DNA of 64,000 nucleotides from contig NZ_CP162602.1 in NCBI RefSeq assembly GCF_040957575.1, positions 186,001-250,000 on the forward strand. Direction: 5' to 3'. The notes beneath the pieces were generated by a model. That model saw only the letters and a program-made list of their open reading frames with translations, was not told where the DNA came from and made no database searches. Of the stretch, positions 9,049-19,701 are shown one piece after another. Position numbers and translations under genes: made by a program. How positions within the stretch are numbered: position 1 is the first letter of the stretch; every line of letters starts with the position of its first letter. The DNA comes from Vibrio sp. HB236076. Its GTDB lineage: Bacteria > Pseudomonadota > Gammaproteobacteria > Enterobacterales > Vibrionaceae.

Positions 9049-10005
9049 ATGGATACTACCAGTCGGTTAATCATGCTTTTAGAAGTTGTTGAACAAGGTT
9101 CTTTTGCCAATGCCGCCGAGCTTCGTAACCTTGACCGCTCGGTTATCTCTAAGCAGATCAGTAAATTAGAGGAAGAGCTAGGGGTTCGTTTATTAAACCG
9201 AACTACACGCTCATTTTCTCTTACCGCTTCGGGTGCAGAAATGGTAAAAAAGGCCGCCGAGCTGAGAACCCTGCTTAGCGAAACCATACAGGTTGCGGAA
9301 AACTATCACCAAGAGCCCAAGGGGCTACTTAGGATAACCGCCGCCAACTACATTGGTAAGCACTACTTGATGCCCGTGATTAATGATTTTCAAAAGCGCT
9401 TTCCTGAAGTCAATGTGGAGTTGAGGCTAGATGACAAAGTTGTCGACATGGTCTCTGAAGGGTTTGACTTAGCTTTTCGTATTGGTGAGCCTAAAGACTC
9501 GTCTCTGATCGCCCGAAAGCTGGCACGCAATCGCAATGTCATCATTGCGACACCGGAATTTGTCGATATTTACGGCGAACCGAAAAGCATTAAAGAGTTA
9601 GCAGAACTGCCCGCGGCCACTTACAGCAACTCGCATTTAAGAATTGAAACCATTCACTACTTTGACAGTAAAGGAAAGCCACAAGAGCAGGTCATCAAAC
9701 CGGTGTTTCAGTCCAATGACGGTGAGGCTATCTTATCAAAAGTTCGTTCACACACCGCCTACTTTAACGCGCCGAGTTTTTTGTTTGCCGATACCATAGA
9801 CACGCAAGGGTTAGTGCCATTGCTCACCGATGTTCACTTACCAGAACTAAACCCTATGTATGCGGTCTACCCTCATCGTGATTTACCGGTTCGTACCCGA
9901 TTGTTTTTAGACGCAGCGAAACATTATATCGGCGAAGACAAACCTAGGTGGGAAAAAAACTTTCCGCAGCTCGACAAGCTCTATCAAGCGCCAAAAGAGT
10001 CATAA
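9049..10005 (+). CDS. LysR-family transcriptional regulator
   Basis: A 318-residue LysR protein. The N-terminal winged helix-turn-helix includes VEQGSFANAAELRNLDRSVISKQISKLEEELGVRLLNRTTRS, given here only as the span of about residues 14-55, which matches the family signature. A substrate-binding-like effector domain follows (GLLRITAANYIGKHYLMPV, then DLAFRIGEP). It belongs to the CrgA/AaeR-like subgroup. It probably controls the divergent dehydrogenase at 7625-8629. Its stop lies ten bases from the convergent NAD(P)HX repair gene. Confidence 0.88.
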   Translation: MDTTSRLIMLLEVVEQGSFANAAELRNLDRSVISKQISKLEEELGVRLLNRTTRSFSLTASGAEMVKKAAELRTLLSETIQVAENYHQEPKGLLRITAANYIGKHYLMPVINDFQKRFPEVNVELRLDDKVVDMVSEGFDLAFRIGEPKDSSLIARKLARNRNVIIATPEFVDIYGEPKSIKELAELPAATYSNSHLRIETIHYFDSKGKPQEQVIKPVFQSNDGEAILSKVRSHTAYFNAPSFLFADTIDTQGLVPLLTDVHLPELNPMYAVYPHRDLPVRTRLFLDAAKHYIGEDKPRWEKNFPQLDKLYQAPKES

Positions 10006-10015
10006 AATCATATAG

Positions 10016-11500
10016 TCATGAAAAATAGTGATTTCGCAATCGACGGATATGAGGCATGAGATCATGAGCGCACATGCCCACCATGCCATGTTCTAGAGCC
10101 TCACTATCCGCGGCGCAGCTGTGCAGTAACACGCCGCGCCATGCCGCGTCAAACAAGGTCTCACCCTGACCTAGCAACGCGGCAATCACCCCAGTCAACA
10201 CATCCCCCATGCCCCCTGTGGCCATACCTGGATTACCAGCTTGACAAAAATAGGACCGCTGGCCGTCATAAATAAGAGTGCCTGGGCCTTTGAGTACCAC
10301 AACACCACAATAGATTTCCTGTAGGCGGCGAGTGGCCTTAACTCGGTCTTTCTCGACCTCTGCAACAGTGCAATTAAGCAACCTTGCGGCTTCCCCTGAA
10401 TGTGGGGTGATGATCCGCTGTGCATCCTTTTGTGGGTACCTGGCAAGCCAATACAAACCGTCAGCATCCACGACCTTGGGCTTGTTAACCGCCGCGCATT
10501 TTAGATAAAGCTGTTCCCCCCACTCGGTTCGGCCTAACCCTGGCCCACAAGCCAGTACGTCAGCCCAAGAGAAACGTTGGGTAACCAGTATCTGCTCATC
10601 TGAGCTCACCATGCGCTCTGGGTAGGCGTGAGCTAATTCACCGCGACTTTCTTTGTGGGTATGAACGCAAACCAACCCAGCCCCAGTGCGAAGCGCCGCG
10701 CGTGAAGTCAGATCAATCGCGCCACTCATCGCAACAAGGCCGCCGACACACAAGAGCTTACCATTGCGGCCTTTGTGTATGTCTAGCGCGGGCGCCTTAA
10801 ACACTAAGTCTTCTTGGGCTATCAAATAACTGGATGTGTTCAGTACCTTATCGACATCGTGACCAAGATTTAAATCACAACATATTATTTGGCCACAAAA
10901 TGTCTTTGCCTGACCGGTAAACAACCCAACTTTTCGACCAAGAAAAGTGAGCGTGTGTGTCGCGGCGATAGCGTGTTGATAAATTCGGCCACTGTCAGCG
11001 CAAACGCCCGAGGGAATATCGAGCGATAATACCGGGGGCGTGGCTTCATTGATTTTTTCTATCAACGGTCCCACGTCACCAGCAATGTCTCGATTGAGAC
11101 CAATCCCAAATAATGCGTCAACGATGAGCTCAAACTGATTCAAATCCGAGACTTCACACTCAGTTAAACCCGTATAGTGGGATTGAGATGAGACGTTTAA
11201 CCATTGTTGATAGGCCCAATAAGCCGGTTGAGCCTGCTGACAAGGTGGCCGGGAGTAACAAAGGGTCACCTTATGTCCGGCCTTGACCAACCAACGCGCC
11301 AGTACATAACCGTCTCCGCCATTATTGCCCTGGCCACACAGTACCAAGACATTGAGGGGATGATTGCCATATTGACGTTCGATAAAATCAAAGGCCGCTC
11401 GGCCCGCTCTTTCCATTAAATCTGACAGCGTACCTTGTTTATTCGATACCCATAAATTTTCTAAATCAATAATTTGCTTTGTATTGAATAAAGGTTCCAT
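10016..11500 (-). CDS. nnr: Bifunctional NAD(P)HX epimerase / ADP-dependent dehydratase
   Basis: A 494-residue fusion. The N-terminal epimerase (YjeF_N) half has VLVLCGQGNNGGDGYVLARWL and LSLDIPSGVCADSG. The C-terminal dehydratase half has KGRNGKLLCVGG, CGPGLGRTEWG, TPHSGEAARLL, VLKGPGTLIYDG and the catalytic NPGMATGGMGDVLTGVIAALL. The enzyme repairs hydrated NADH and NADPH: the epimerase interconverts the R and S forms and the dehydratase restores the S form using ADP. Fusion of the two activities is usual in enterobacteria and vibrios. In many genomes it lies beside tsaE, which is not the case here. Confidence 0.93.
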   Translation of the reverse strand: MEPLFNTKQIIDLENLWVSNKQGTLSDLMERAGRAAFDFIERQYGNHPLNVLVLCGQGNNGGDGYVLARWLVKAGHKVTLCYSRPPCQQAQPAYWAYQQWLNVSSQSHYTGLTECEVSDLNQFELIVDALFGIGLNRDIAGDVGPLIEKINEATPPVLSLDIPSGVCADSGRIYQHAIAATHTLTFLGRKVGLFTGQAKTFCGQIICCDLNLGHDVDKVLNTSSYLIAQEDLVFKAPALDIHKGRNGKLLCVGGLVAMSGAIDLTSRAALRTGAGLVCVHTHKESRGELAHAYPERMVSSDEQILVTQRFSWADVLACGPGLGRTEWGEQLYLKCAAVNKPKVVDADGLYWLARYPQKDAQRIITPHSGEAARLLNCTVAEVEKDRVKATRRLQEIYCGVVVLKGPGTLIYDGQRSYFCQAGNPGMATGGMGDVLTGVIAALLGQGETLFDAAWRGVLLHSCAADSEALEHGMVGMCAHDLMPHIRRLRNHYFS

Positions 11501-11584
11501 AAGTCACGACTTTATCGGTAATGGTTTGACAAGCACCGCCATCACTGCACGCAAAATGCGCTTATCCGGCCAGTACGAGTAAGA

Positions 11585-12019
11585 TTATTGCTTCGTTGCA
11601 ATGGCTTCGGAGGTGGCGTCTTGTATGGACAAAAAAAGCGCATTGACTTGGCCATTAGGATTGCGCATTGGGTTTAAAGTGATGTTTTGATACATAAACT
11701 GCGCTTGTTGAGTCACAGGGCGTACGTTGCGGCAACGAAACAAATAAGGCCGCTGCCGCCAAGTGATAAAACTGCGACACCCCAAGTCCAATACCGGCTT
11801 ACACTTTAAAACAAACCACTCTTTAGGGATCTCGGGAAACAGATCAAACAATGACATACCCAGTACATCTTGGGACTGCTTGCCACTGTGGTGCGTCATA
11901 AACCCGTTCCACAGTTGCACCTTAAAGTCTTTGTCTAACACTATGAGTCCCATATCGACATTTTGTACCATGTCGACCATCCAATGAAACTGTTCAAACT
12001 CCGCAGGTAAAGAGAGCAT
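11585..12019 (-). CDS. PAS-domain sensor protein
   Basis: A 144-residue protein made almost entirely of one PAS domain (NVDMGLIVLDKDFKVQLWNGFMTHHSG, then VLGMSLFDLFPEIP). There is no transmitter or output domain. Its ATG overlaps the stop of the upstream response regulator in a TAATG, so the two are translationally coupled and probably act together. It may sense redox state or a small ligand and pass this on by protein contact. The ligand cannot be told from the sequence. Confidence 0.8.
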   Translation of the reverse strand: MLSLPAEFEQFHWMVDMVQNVDMGLIVLDKDFKVQLWNGFMTHHSGKQSQDVLGMSLFDLFPEIPKEWFVLKCKPVLDLGCRSFITWRQRPYLFRCRNVRPVTQQAQFMYQNITLNPMRNPNGQVNALFLSIQDATSEAIATKQ

Positions 12020-13035
12020 TAGAAATCCTCCAACAAGTAAGCGAGTTTTTGATCGAGTAATGGTAATGAGTCATCGACAAACATAAACAGCAGATCGCAA
12101 CGCACACTGGTGCCCTCAATGTTATAACTCACTTCAAAGGTCATGGTTTTATTAAAGTTACCTGCCGTTGACTCGATGACCGACTCAATCGAAATATGTT
12201 GACCTAACAACACTGGCTGACTTTGAAAAAAGCGGACTCCGGCTTGCTCGCCTAAACCATTCAAAAAAGCGCCGACTAAAATGTTCGAAATATCCATTAA
12301 GAGTTCAAGCTCTTCAAGCTCTTCGCTATCGACCGGAACCTTCATCATACTTTTCAGATCAGCAATACTCGAATCACTGAGTAACACTAACGCTTCGCCG
12401 GCAATGCCTTCACCGCTAAACCCTTGGCAAACCCCAGACACATTATGGCTTTCTGCTAAATCGCGCAGCGCCATATGCAGTTCACTGACTTCGAAAATAT
12501 TGACATTGGGCAAAGGCAGTTCAACGAACACATCAAAGTGCCTTGCCAAGGCATCTGCAGCCCGCCCGATGGCAACATTGGAGACTTCCATATAAACATC
12601 ACGTCGTCGCAATGCGGGCATAACTTGAGGCTGGCGGATCGGTGTGGTGGTCGTTGGGGGTTGCAACCCAATCAGTGAACTCAAGTCCCGTAGCGTTTGT
12701 TTGAGCGCCTCTTTGCCAATGGGCTTTTGAATAAACGCCTTCGCTCCCAAAGCAAGTACTCGCTCTTTCGCTTTAGGCTGAATATCACCCGATACAACCA
12801 CGACAGGCGTCTGATACCCACGCTGCTGCATCGCTTCTAAGGTTTCGAAACCATCGAGCTCTGGCATGGTCAAGTCGAGAAACATCAAACCAAAACTTTG
12901 GTTAGCTAAGCACTCTAAAGCGTTGTTGCCGTTAACCGCAAAAGCAATATCACCATTCAATGCATCGGGTAAAGAGCGAGCGATCTGTTTTCTGGCAAGT
13001 GAAGAGTCATCACATATCAATACTGAAACGGTCAT
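12019..13035 (-). CDS. Response regulator with CheC/CheX-like output domain
   Basis: A 338-residue protein. The receiver domain at about 1-120 has the acidic pair in LICDDSS, the phospho-acceptor Asp in FLDLTMPELDG, the Ser of VVVVSGD and the Lys of IQKPIG. The C-terminal region from about 140 resembles the CheC/CheX family (AIGRAADALARHF, then LLMDISNILVGAFLNGLGEQ). CheC-like proteins remove phosphate from CheY-type receivers, so this protein may act as a phosphatase or phosphate sink in a chemosensory pathway. The conserved E-x3-N pattern of active CheC enzymes is only partly evident. It is coupled to the PAS gene downstream. Confidence 0.82.
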   Translation of the reverse strand: MTVSVLICDDSSLARKQIARSLPDALNGDIAFAVNGNNALECLANQSFGLMFLDLTMPELDGFETLEAMQQRGYQTPVVVVSGDIQPKAKERVLALGAKAFIQKPIGKEALKQTLRDLSSLIGLQPPTTTTPIRQPQVMPALRRRDVYMEVSNVAIGRAADALARHFDVFVELPLPNVNIFEVSELHMALRDLAESHNVSGVCQGFSGEGIAGEALVLLSDSSIADLKSMMKVPVDSEELEELELLMDISNILVGAFLNGLGEQAGVRFFQSQPVLLGQHISIESVIESTAGNFNKTMTFEVSYNIEGTSVRCDLLFMFVDDSLPLLDQKLAYLLEDF

Positions 13036-13168
13036 TCCATTACCTACTTTGTGTTTTTATCCTTTCAGTCTATCAGAAAGCCTTTTCATTTCGTGAAGAC
13101 AGTGCGGATTTATTGTGAGGTTGTTCACTGTGTGGCGCGTTTATGGCTCGTCAATTTCATCAAAAAAC

Positions 13169-13405
13169 TTATTGAGGGTATAGCGTTAACAGTAAAACTT
13201 TGAGCACCGCAGCCAATACAATGGCGCTGATAGCAAGGCGATAAAAACGATACTCACCGACTGACATGTCAATGCGCTTATAAAACATCGTCAATACTCC
13301 GCGCCAGTCTGAAGTACGTCGAATGTATTGCGCCAATGCACTTAGCAATAACAACACCCCAATCACCAGTAAGCTTTTTTCTATGATAAATAAAGTTAAA
13401 AACAT
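13169..13405 (-). CDS. Small membrane protein of unknown function, two predicted helices
   Basis: 78 residues with a hydrophobic helix at about 3-25, a central polar stretch rich in Arg and Tyr (QYIRRTSDWRGVL), and a second helix at about 55-75. AAGGAGC precedes the ATG. It stands alone between the response regulator and the SH3-like gene, all on the same strand. The balance of two helices and a basic loop suggests a real inner-membrane protein, but no family was recognised. Confidence 0.6.
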   Translation of the reverse strand: MFLTLFIIEKSLLVIGVLLLLSALAQYIRRTSDWRGVLTMFYKRIDMSVGEYRFYRLAISAIVLAAVLKVLLLTLYPQ

Positions 13406-13492
13406 AACGCTCCTTGTTTTAAAAGTGACAGACTTGCACTACTCACGCATGATTCACAAACGGAGTTGAACGTTCGTGTTGTTGGTCTTACC

Positions 13493-14170
13493 TCAGTCAG
13501 CACTAGGCTGAAACAACTCACCGCTGTCCACGTTTAAGTAAATTTTGTCTGCTTGATTTAATCCACCGCAATAAACAAAGTAAATGGGTTGCTGTGCAAA
13601 GGTCACCGAGCGCACCCAGCCACCCAGTTGATGAAAGTCTTCAGGGACACACTTTTTCTCCTGTAACAACGTTTCAGTTTGAGTGCGAAAAATGTCTTGA
13701 TATAACAAAAAGTCATCGGAATTTTGCACATAACCGTCCAATATTTCATTGCGCTCTTTTTGATCAATCACGGGTTTTTGCTCGGACAACCCTTCTTGCT
13801 TTATCCACTCGGCTTGAGCCGTTTCCCCTTCTTTTAACACCACATAGTCACTGATCCTTAGATAACCATTTTTGCGCTCTCGTACGCGAATCTCATCACC
13901 TTTATAGAGTGTTTTCACTTTGTAGCCCTGTAAATTAGGCTGGTTTACGACACTGATTTGACGCTCATTGACAAATAAATCATTCACCGGTTCGCTTGTC
14001 TCAATCACTTTTGGGGCGGTTTGGGTTTCCGCGCCAGTTTCATCTGTAGGCTCAGTTTGCTCTTCGTCGACCATCACTTGATCGTTATTTTGAAAGTAAA
14101 AGTGATAAGCCGCCGCCCCGCCACCTGCGAGCAAGAGTAAAACCACAATAAGGATGACTATTTTTTTCAT
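13493..14170 (-). CDS. Membrane-anchored protein with SH3-like domain
   Basis: 225 residues. A single N-terminal signal anchor (KKIVILIVVLLLLAGGGAAAYHF) is followed by an acidic, Thr/Gln-rich linker. A bacterial SH3-like segment follows at about 68-120 (LFVNERQISVVNQPNLQGYKV, then LYKGDEIRVRERKNGYLRIS). The remaining C-terminal 100 residues were not recognised. SH3-like domains in such proteins often bind the cell wall or serve as periplasmic adaptors. The start overlaps the end of the upstream methyltransferase gene by four bases (ATGA), so the two are coupled. Confidence 0.7.
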   Translation of the reverse strand: MKKIVILIVVLLLLAGGGAAAYHFYFQNNDQVMVDEEQTEPTDETGAETQTAPKVIETSEPVNDLFVNERQISVVNQPNLQGYKVKTLYKGDEIRVRERKNGYLRISDYVVLKEGETAQAEWIKQEGLSEQKPVIDQKERNEILDGYVQNSDDFLLYQDIFRTQTETLLQEKKCVPEDFHQLGGWVRSVTFAQQPIYFVYCGGLNQADKIYLNVDSGELFQPSAD

Positions 14171-14802
14171 ATTGCACTCATACCGGTAGGAGAAAAGAGT
14201 AAAGTAAAATCGTGATCACTGTAATTATCAATGCACTTGACGTGAGAAAAGCGAGCCTTACAGTAACGAGCTAAGCCGCGTTTATTGTAAGCATTCAGGA
14301 TTGTTGTGCTGTTTATTTTTTCTGAGTCGAGTAAGTTTAAACCGACTTGATAACGAGCGGTACTGGCCATTTTCTCGATCATATTGATCACATAATCTGT
14401 CTGCCGAGAGCGATAATTCAACGAGCCACTGGCAATCACAATATCGGCCTTTGGCAACCGGCCGAGACTGAAATCCCCTTGGATAAATTGACAATCGGTT
14501 GCAAAATCTCGCCGCTTTGCTTGAGTAATAAACGAAGATGAAACATCGATGCCCATATAGTGTTGCAAACAGACCTTGGTCTCAGTCTCTAGATAAAACA
14601 AGAAATCGCCAAAGCCACAGCCAAGGTCAAGCACGCTTTGCTCGCTAAAATCGATGTGTTCTGCAAAGACAGCAAATCGTTGCCACTGGCTTTGTTGATC
14701 AATCCAGCCCAATGATTTGGCCGAACAACCAAACTGGCGAAGCCTTTTACGATGGTAATGATTGATTGCGCTTCGATCGCAGTACTGTTGCCACCATTTC
14801 AT
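14167..14802 (-). CDS. Class I SAM-dependent methyltransferase
   Basis: 211 residues. The SAM-binding motif I is clear (SVLDLGCGFGDFLFYL), followed by the acidic strand-2 end (YMGIDVSSSFITQAK), motif II (CQFIQGDFS) and motif III (ADIVIASGSLNYR). The substrate is not evident; the overall form resembles small-molecule or trans-aconitate-type methyltransferases. It is coupled by a four-base overlap to the SH3-like membrane protein and lies just downstream of luxPQ on the same strand, with 58 bases between. Confidence 0.8.
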   Translation of the reverse strand: MKWWQQYCDRSAINHYHRKRLRQFGCSAKSLGWIDQQSQWQRFAVFAEHIDFSEQSVLDLGCGFGDFLFYLETETKVCLQHYMGIDVSSSFITQAKRRDFATDCQFIQGDFSLGRLPKADIVIASGSLNYRSRQTDYVINMIEKMASTARYQVGLNLLDSEKINSTTILNAYNKRGLARYCKARFSHVKCIDNYSDHDFTLLFSPTGMSAI

Positions 14803-14860
14803 ATCTTTATCGTCCTAAGCAGGAAAAAGCACGGCCGTACTCGTACGCCATAGTGCCTGA

Positions 14861-17440
14861 CTACAATGAACGTGTGGATAGGGTGGCTTTTTTATCATAA
14901 TACTGATGGTAAAATTCTAACATCGCCTTATAAAAAATCTGTTCATTGATCGGTTTGACTAATACCTGATTCGCGCCAGCAGTAAAGAAAGCCTCTTTGG
15001 TGCTTTCTTGGGTATCTGCCGTACACGCGAAGATGGGCGTTTCAACCTGCATTTCATCTCGAATGAACTCCGTGGTCTCAATTCCCCCGATAATGGGCAA
15101 TTGGTTGTCCATTAAAATCAGATCAAACACATTTTCTTCAACCGATTTAATCGCTTCCCGGCCGTCTTTAACCCAGGTTACCTCCACGTTGTACTTACTG
15201 CAAAACGCTTGTAAAACAAACGCATTCGTATGATTGTCTTCCACCAACAAAATACGCACTTTGTCTTTAAACAATTGACCTGCGGGTATCGATGCTAAAT
15301 CTCGGTAGCTTCTCAATTCCCGTTGTTCTCGCTCAATGGGTAAATCGACATAAAACGTCGTCCCCGACCCTTTGGCACTCGAGACATCAATATGCCCTTG
15401 CAGCAAGTCAACCAAGCTTTTTACAATCGTCAAGCCCAAGCCGCTGCCGCCAAACTCCCTAGTTGTACTTGAATCGGCTTGTACAAATGGCTCAAAAATA
15501 CTGGCCAACTTTTCTTGCTGAATACCAATACCCGTGTCGTGAACCCAGATCTTTAATCGCGTCTGATACTGCGACTGGCTTATTTTAAACCGAATCGAAA
15601 TCGAACCTTCAGAGGTAAATTTCGTGGCATTACTCACCAGGTTAAACAAGATTTGGTTTAGCCTCACCTGATCACTGTAAATGTGTTCATCTTCGCCAAC
15701 TTCATTATCAATGATGAGATCCACGCCTTTTTCGCGGCAAGGAGGCCGGTAAATATGATCTAAAGTATTGACGATATCAGCAAAGCGAAACACGCGTTTT
15801 TCCAAGGTAAATTGACTGTGCTCAAGCTTTGAGAAATCGAGAATATCATTCATAACAGCCAACAAGTGTTCACCACTGTTAATCAATACTTGAATTTGAT
15901 TTTTGTGGCCCGGATGCTCAATCTCGCGTTTTAATAATTGAGAGACGCCTAAGATACCATTGAGGGGGGTGCGAATTTCATGACTCATTTTAGCGAGGAA
16001 ATCGGCTCGCGCCTTAGCCGACTCTTCCGCTTCACTGCGCGCTAAATTACTTTGCTCTTCCGCTTCGATTAAGGTGGTAATATCTTGGCCTTGAACGATA
16101 ACCCCTGTGATGCCGTCCTCAACACTGATAGGAGACAAGTTCCACCGAAACACTTTATCGCCGATCGGAACGTTAATTCCCGTCAGAGGGGAGCCTTGTG
16201 CAGTCATTTTGATGTACGTGAGTAGCTTGGCTTGAAATTGCTGAAAATTGGGGTGAGCGGGCTTGTGTTCTGGCTCGCCAAATTCTGGCCACAACTCTTT
16301 TTTCGCTGCGGGATTCATTTGAATTAAAATCCCGGTCTCAGACCACACCATTGTGGGTGATAAGGCAAAATTAAATAAGTCGCGAAAGGACTTTCTTTGC
16401 GAGTCTAACTGCTCAAACGTATTTTGCAGTGTATAACCAATATCGGCAAACTCTGTGATGCTTGACCCTTCAAATGCAATATACTCTGTTTGATTTCTCG
16501 CCGATTGAGTGTATTTCATCAAACTGTCTAGAGCGGTATTCACCTGCTGCTGAATCCATTTACGCATCAACATCGCCATTAAAATCATCAACATGATTGA
16601 AAAACAAATGCCTAAATAGTGTTGGCGCTGAAGGTTGGCAACATTGGTATTATTTTGCACAGAAACAAGGACCAACTCACTACTGTTGTCATCAATATAC
16701 ACTTGGGTACGGGTCACCAATACGTTGCTAAACACATCATCGACCGATTCTTGATGAAGAACATCGTCATAGCCCTCGCTGCCATCAAATGAGTCGGCGA
16801 CCAGTTTATTGCCCGCCAGTAGCATGATGTCTTGACTGTTACTGCCTTCCTGAAGTTGGTCGATCAAGGTAAAATTATTATCTAACACCACAGCAATATA
16901 CGATTGCCCTAACACCTCACCGGTTTGATTTTCGATGAGGGGAACACGCCTCACTAACATGTGTTTTTGACCGAGTAAGGTCTGCATCGACAAATAATAC
17001 CACCGGCCGTTATAAGGCACTTTTGACGCTATTTTTTGCTGAAGTATATCGTCAATGCCGTAAAAATGCGCACTGCCATCATCCCAACGCACCGTGCCGT
17101 TGACGGTAAAAAAGCGAAACTCTGGAGTATGGGTGGGCTCACTTTGATCTAGGCTGCTAAAAAAATAGGACAAGTTTTCGGTATCACTCGTCATCAAATA
17201 ACGGATCAGCGCTTCGTTTTTCGCATTACTATCATGGTGTATCTGAATGGCGGCGATGTGGTAATTGAACAAATTTTGCAACAGCGATGAGGTCTGTTGT
17301 TTTGTTCGAGTAATTTCTTGAGTGATGATCTGTTGACTAAAATAATAGCTTTGTACAAAAATACCCAACGACAAAACGCCGAGCACCAAAATGATAATTC
17401 TGGTAATTAGGGTGGCTAACGACCGCTTACGGCTGTACAT
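14861..17440 (-). CDS. luxQ: LuxQ autoinducer-2 sensor hybrid kinase/phosphatase
   Basis: An 859-residue hybrid kinase, the same length as remembered for V. harveyi LuxQ. A membrane helix near the start, a periplasmic region of about 240 residues and a second helix at about 275-295 are followed by a PAS-like segment. HisKA follows with His487 in KMSHEIRTPLNG, then the ATPase boxes (HDTGIGI, GGSGLGLTIVKSL), and a receiver with Asp778 in FDLILMDNQLP. LuxQ with LuxP senses AI-2 and feeds phosphate to LuxU and LuxO at low cell density, which turns on Qrr sRNAs. AAGGGG lies at proper distance only from the ATG at 17440, not from the one six bases upstream. Confidence 0.93.
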   Translation of the reverse strand: MYSRKRSLATLITRIIILVLGVLSLGIFVQSYYFSQQIITQEITRTKQQTSSLLQNLFNYHIAAIQIHHDSNAKNEALIRYLMTSDTENLSYFFSSLDQSEPTHTPEFRFFTVNGTVRWDDGSAHFYGIDDILQQKIASKVPYNGRWYYLSMQTLLGQKHMLVRRVPLIENQTGEVLGQSYIAVVLDNNFTLIDQLQEGSNSQDIMLLAGNKLVADSFDGSEGYDDVLHQESVDDVFSNVLVTRTQVYIDDNSSELVLVSVQNNTNVANLQRQHYLGICFSIMLMILMAMLMRKWIQQQVNTALDSLMKYTQSARNQTEYIAFEGSSITEFADIGYTLQNTFEQLDSQRKSFRDLFNFALSPTMVWSETGILIQMNPAAKKELWPEFGEPEHKPAHPNFQQFQAKLLTYIKMTAQGSPLTGINVPIGDKVFRWNLSPISVEDGITGVIVQGQDITTLIEAEEQSNLARSEAEESAKARADFLAKMSHEIRTPLNGILGVSQLLKREIEHPGHKNQIQVLINSGEHLLAVMNDILDFSKLEHSQFTLEKRVFRFADIVNTLDHIYRPPCREKGVDLIIDNEVGEDEHIYSDQVRLNQILFNLVSNATKFTSEGSISIRFKISQSQYQTRLKIWVHDTGIGIQQEKLASIFEPFVQADSSTTREFGGSGLGLTIVKSLVDLLQGHIDVSSAKGSGTTFYVDLPIEREQRELRSYRDLASIPAGQLFKDKVRILLVEDNHTNAFVLQAFCSKYNVEVTWVKDGREAIKSVEENVFDLILMDNQLPIIGGIETTEFIRDEMQVETPIFACTADTQESTKEAFFTAGANQVLVKPINEQIFYKAMLEFYHQYYDKKATLSTRSL

Positions 17441-17452
17441 GAGCATCCCCTT

Positions 17453-18646
<1,194 letters not shown>

Positions 18647-18726
18647 CTAACCAAAACTCTACCCATAAATTGCGACAAAAACTGCACAATGCTCTGGGGC
18701 AGTTCACATTTATTGGTTGAACCGCT

Positions 18727-19035
18727 CTATTTCAAGCCAAATTTCACACGCTTGACCGGGGTCAGTTCTGTCTTGGCAATCAACCTTGCTTGCGCCGACA
18801 CTAACGCTTCTTTTTGAGTTTTGTGTAACGATTTAATATAGCATTCGGCTTTTAAAGCGGTCGACTTATCGAGCCCTGACTGATACCAAACCAAATGCAA
18901 AGGGCCTTTGCCTTTTAACGCTTTGGCGCCTTTGCCTTCGCAATGCTGAAGAAAACGTCGCTCAACATCGTTTGTCACCCCACAGTAAAGGGCATTAAAA
19001 CGATTTCGAATCAGATAAATAGACCAATCAAGCAT
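18727..19035 (-). CDS. GIY-YIG domain protein (UPF0213-like)
   Basis: 102 residues forming a single GIY-YIG nuclease-like domain: IYLIRNRFNALYCGVTNDVERRFLQH carries the motif, with Arg and a late Glu (ALKAECYIKSL) in the expected places. Small stand-alone proteins of this group (YhbQ-like) are suspected to act on damaged DNA; the true role is unsettled. It lies 15 bases after yceH on the same strand and may be co-transcribed. Confidence 0.85.
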   Translation of the reverse strand: MLDWSIYLIRNRFNALYCGVTNDVERRFLQHCEGKGAKALKGKGPLHLVWYQSGLDKSTALKAECYIKSLHKTQKEALVSAQARLIAKTELTPVKRVKFGLK

Positions 19036-19050
19036 AGGGTAACTGAGGCA

Positions 19051-19689
19051 TTATTGCGCTAACAAGCGCTCAATTTGCTGCTCTAACTCGCTCACTTTTC
19101 GCTCTAACTCGCCAAGCCTTTGCTCCATATCCGTTGCCGACGGGGTTTCGGACGCGGTAGCGATAGTACAAACATCATCATTACCAGTCTCGTCACCGAA
19201 CAAATGTTGATAGCGTTGCTCTCTTTTGCCTGGTTCTTTTGGCAGTTGTACCACCCAGTGGTTGTCTATCATAGTGGTCAATGTAGCTTCCACTTGGCTG
19301 ACGTCCTCGAAATGACACAAGCGCTGAGCTCGCGTTCTGATTTCCCCCGCGGTTTGCGCGCCTCTTAGCAAAAGCAAGCATACAATCGCTTTTTGCTGCT
19401 CAGACAACTGCAAATCGCTGAACTCCGTATTACAGAAGCGGTGAGCGTATTTGCTGACTCGGCGTTTTAGTTGCTCATCTTCACTGATTAAGCGCTTGCC
19501 AATAAGCTGATTAACCGTGTCGAGCACTTGAGAATCACTGAGCGACATAACCGGGTCTCGACTGCTTTTTTGATTGCAAGCCGTGGTTAGGGCATTTAAT
19601 GTGAGCGGGTAGGTTTCTGGTGTTGTCACTTCTTTTTCCAGCAGGCAACCCATTACTCTTTGTTCTGTCGGGGTCAAAGTCAACGTCAT
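19051..19689 (-). CDS. yceH: YceH-family protein (DUF480)
   Basis: 212 residues. The N-terminal LTPTEQRVMGCLLEKEVTTPETYPLTLNAL span (about residues 5-35) and NQKSSRDPVMSLSD are hallmarks of the YceH/DUF480 family, which folds as tandem winged helices. The C-terminal end is a predicted leucine-rich coiled coil (LGELERKVSELEQQIERLL). The biochemical role is unknown. AAGGACC lies seven bases before the ATG at 19689, so this ATG is preferred over the GTG just before it. Confidence 0.88.
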   Translation of the reverse strand: MTLTLTPTEQRVMGCLLEKEVTTPETYPLTLNALTTACNQKSSRDPVMSLSDSQVLDTVNQLIGKRLISEDEQLKRRVSKYAHRFCNTEFSDLQLSEQQKAIVCLLLLRGAQTAGEIRTRAQRLCHFEDVSQVEATLTTMIDNHWVVQLPKEPGKREQRYQHLFGDETGNDDVCTIATASETPSATDMEQRLGELERKVSELEQQIERLLAQ

Positions 19690-19701
19690 CACTGGTCCTT
19701 C

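Noticed and set aside
12281..12678. Open frames antisense to the receiver-CheC gene
   Set aside because: They are low-complexity serine-rich or unrelated translations opposite a clear gene, the normal shadow of codon use.
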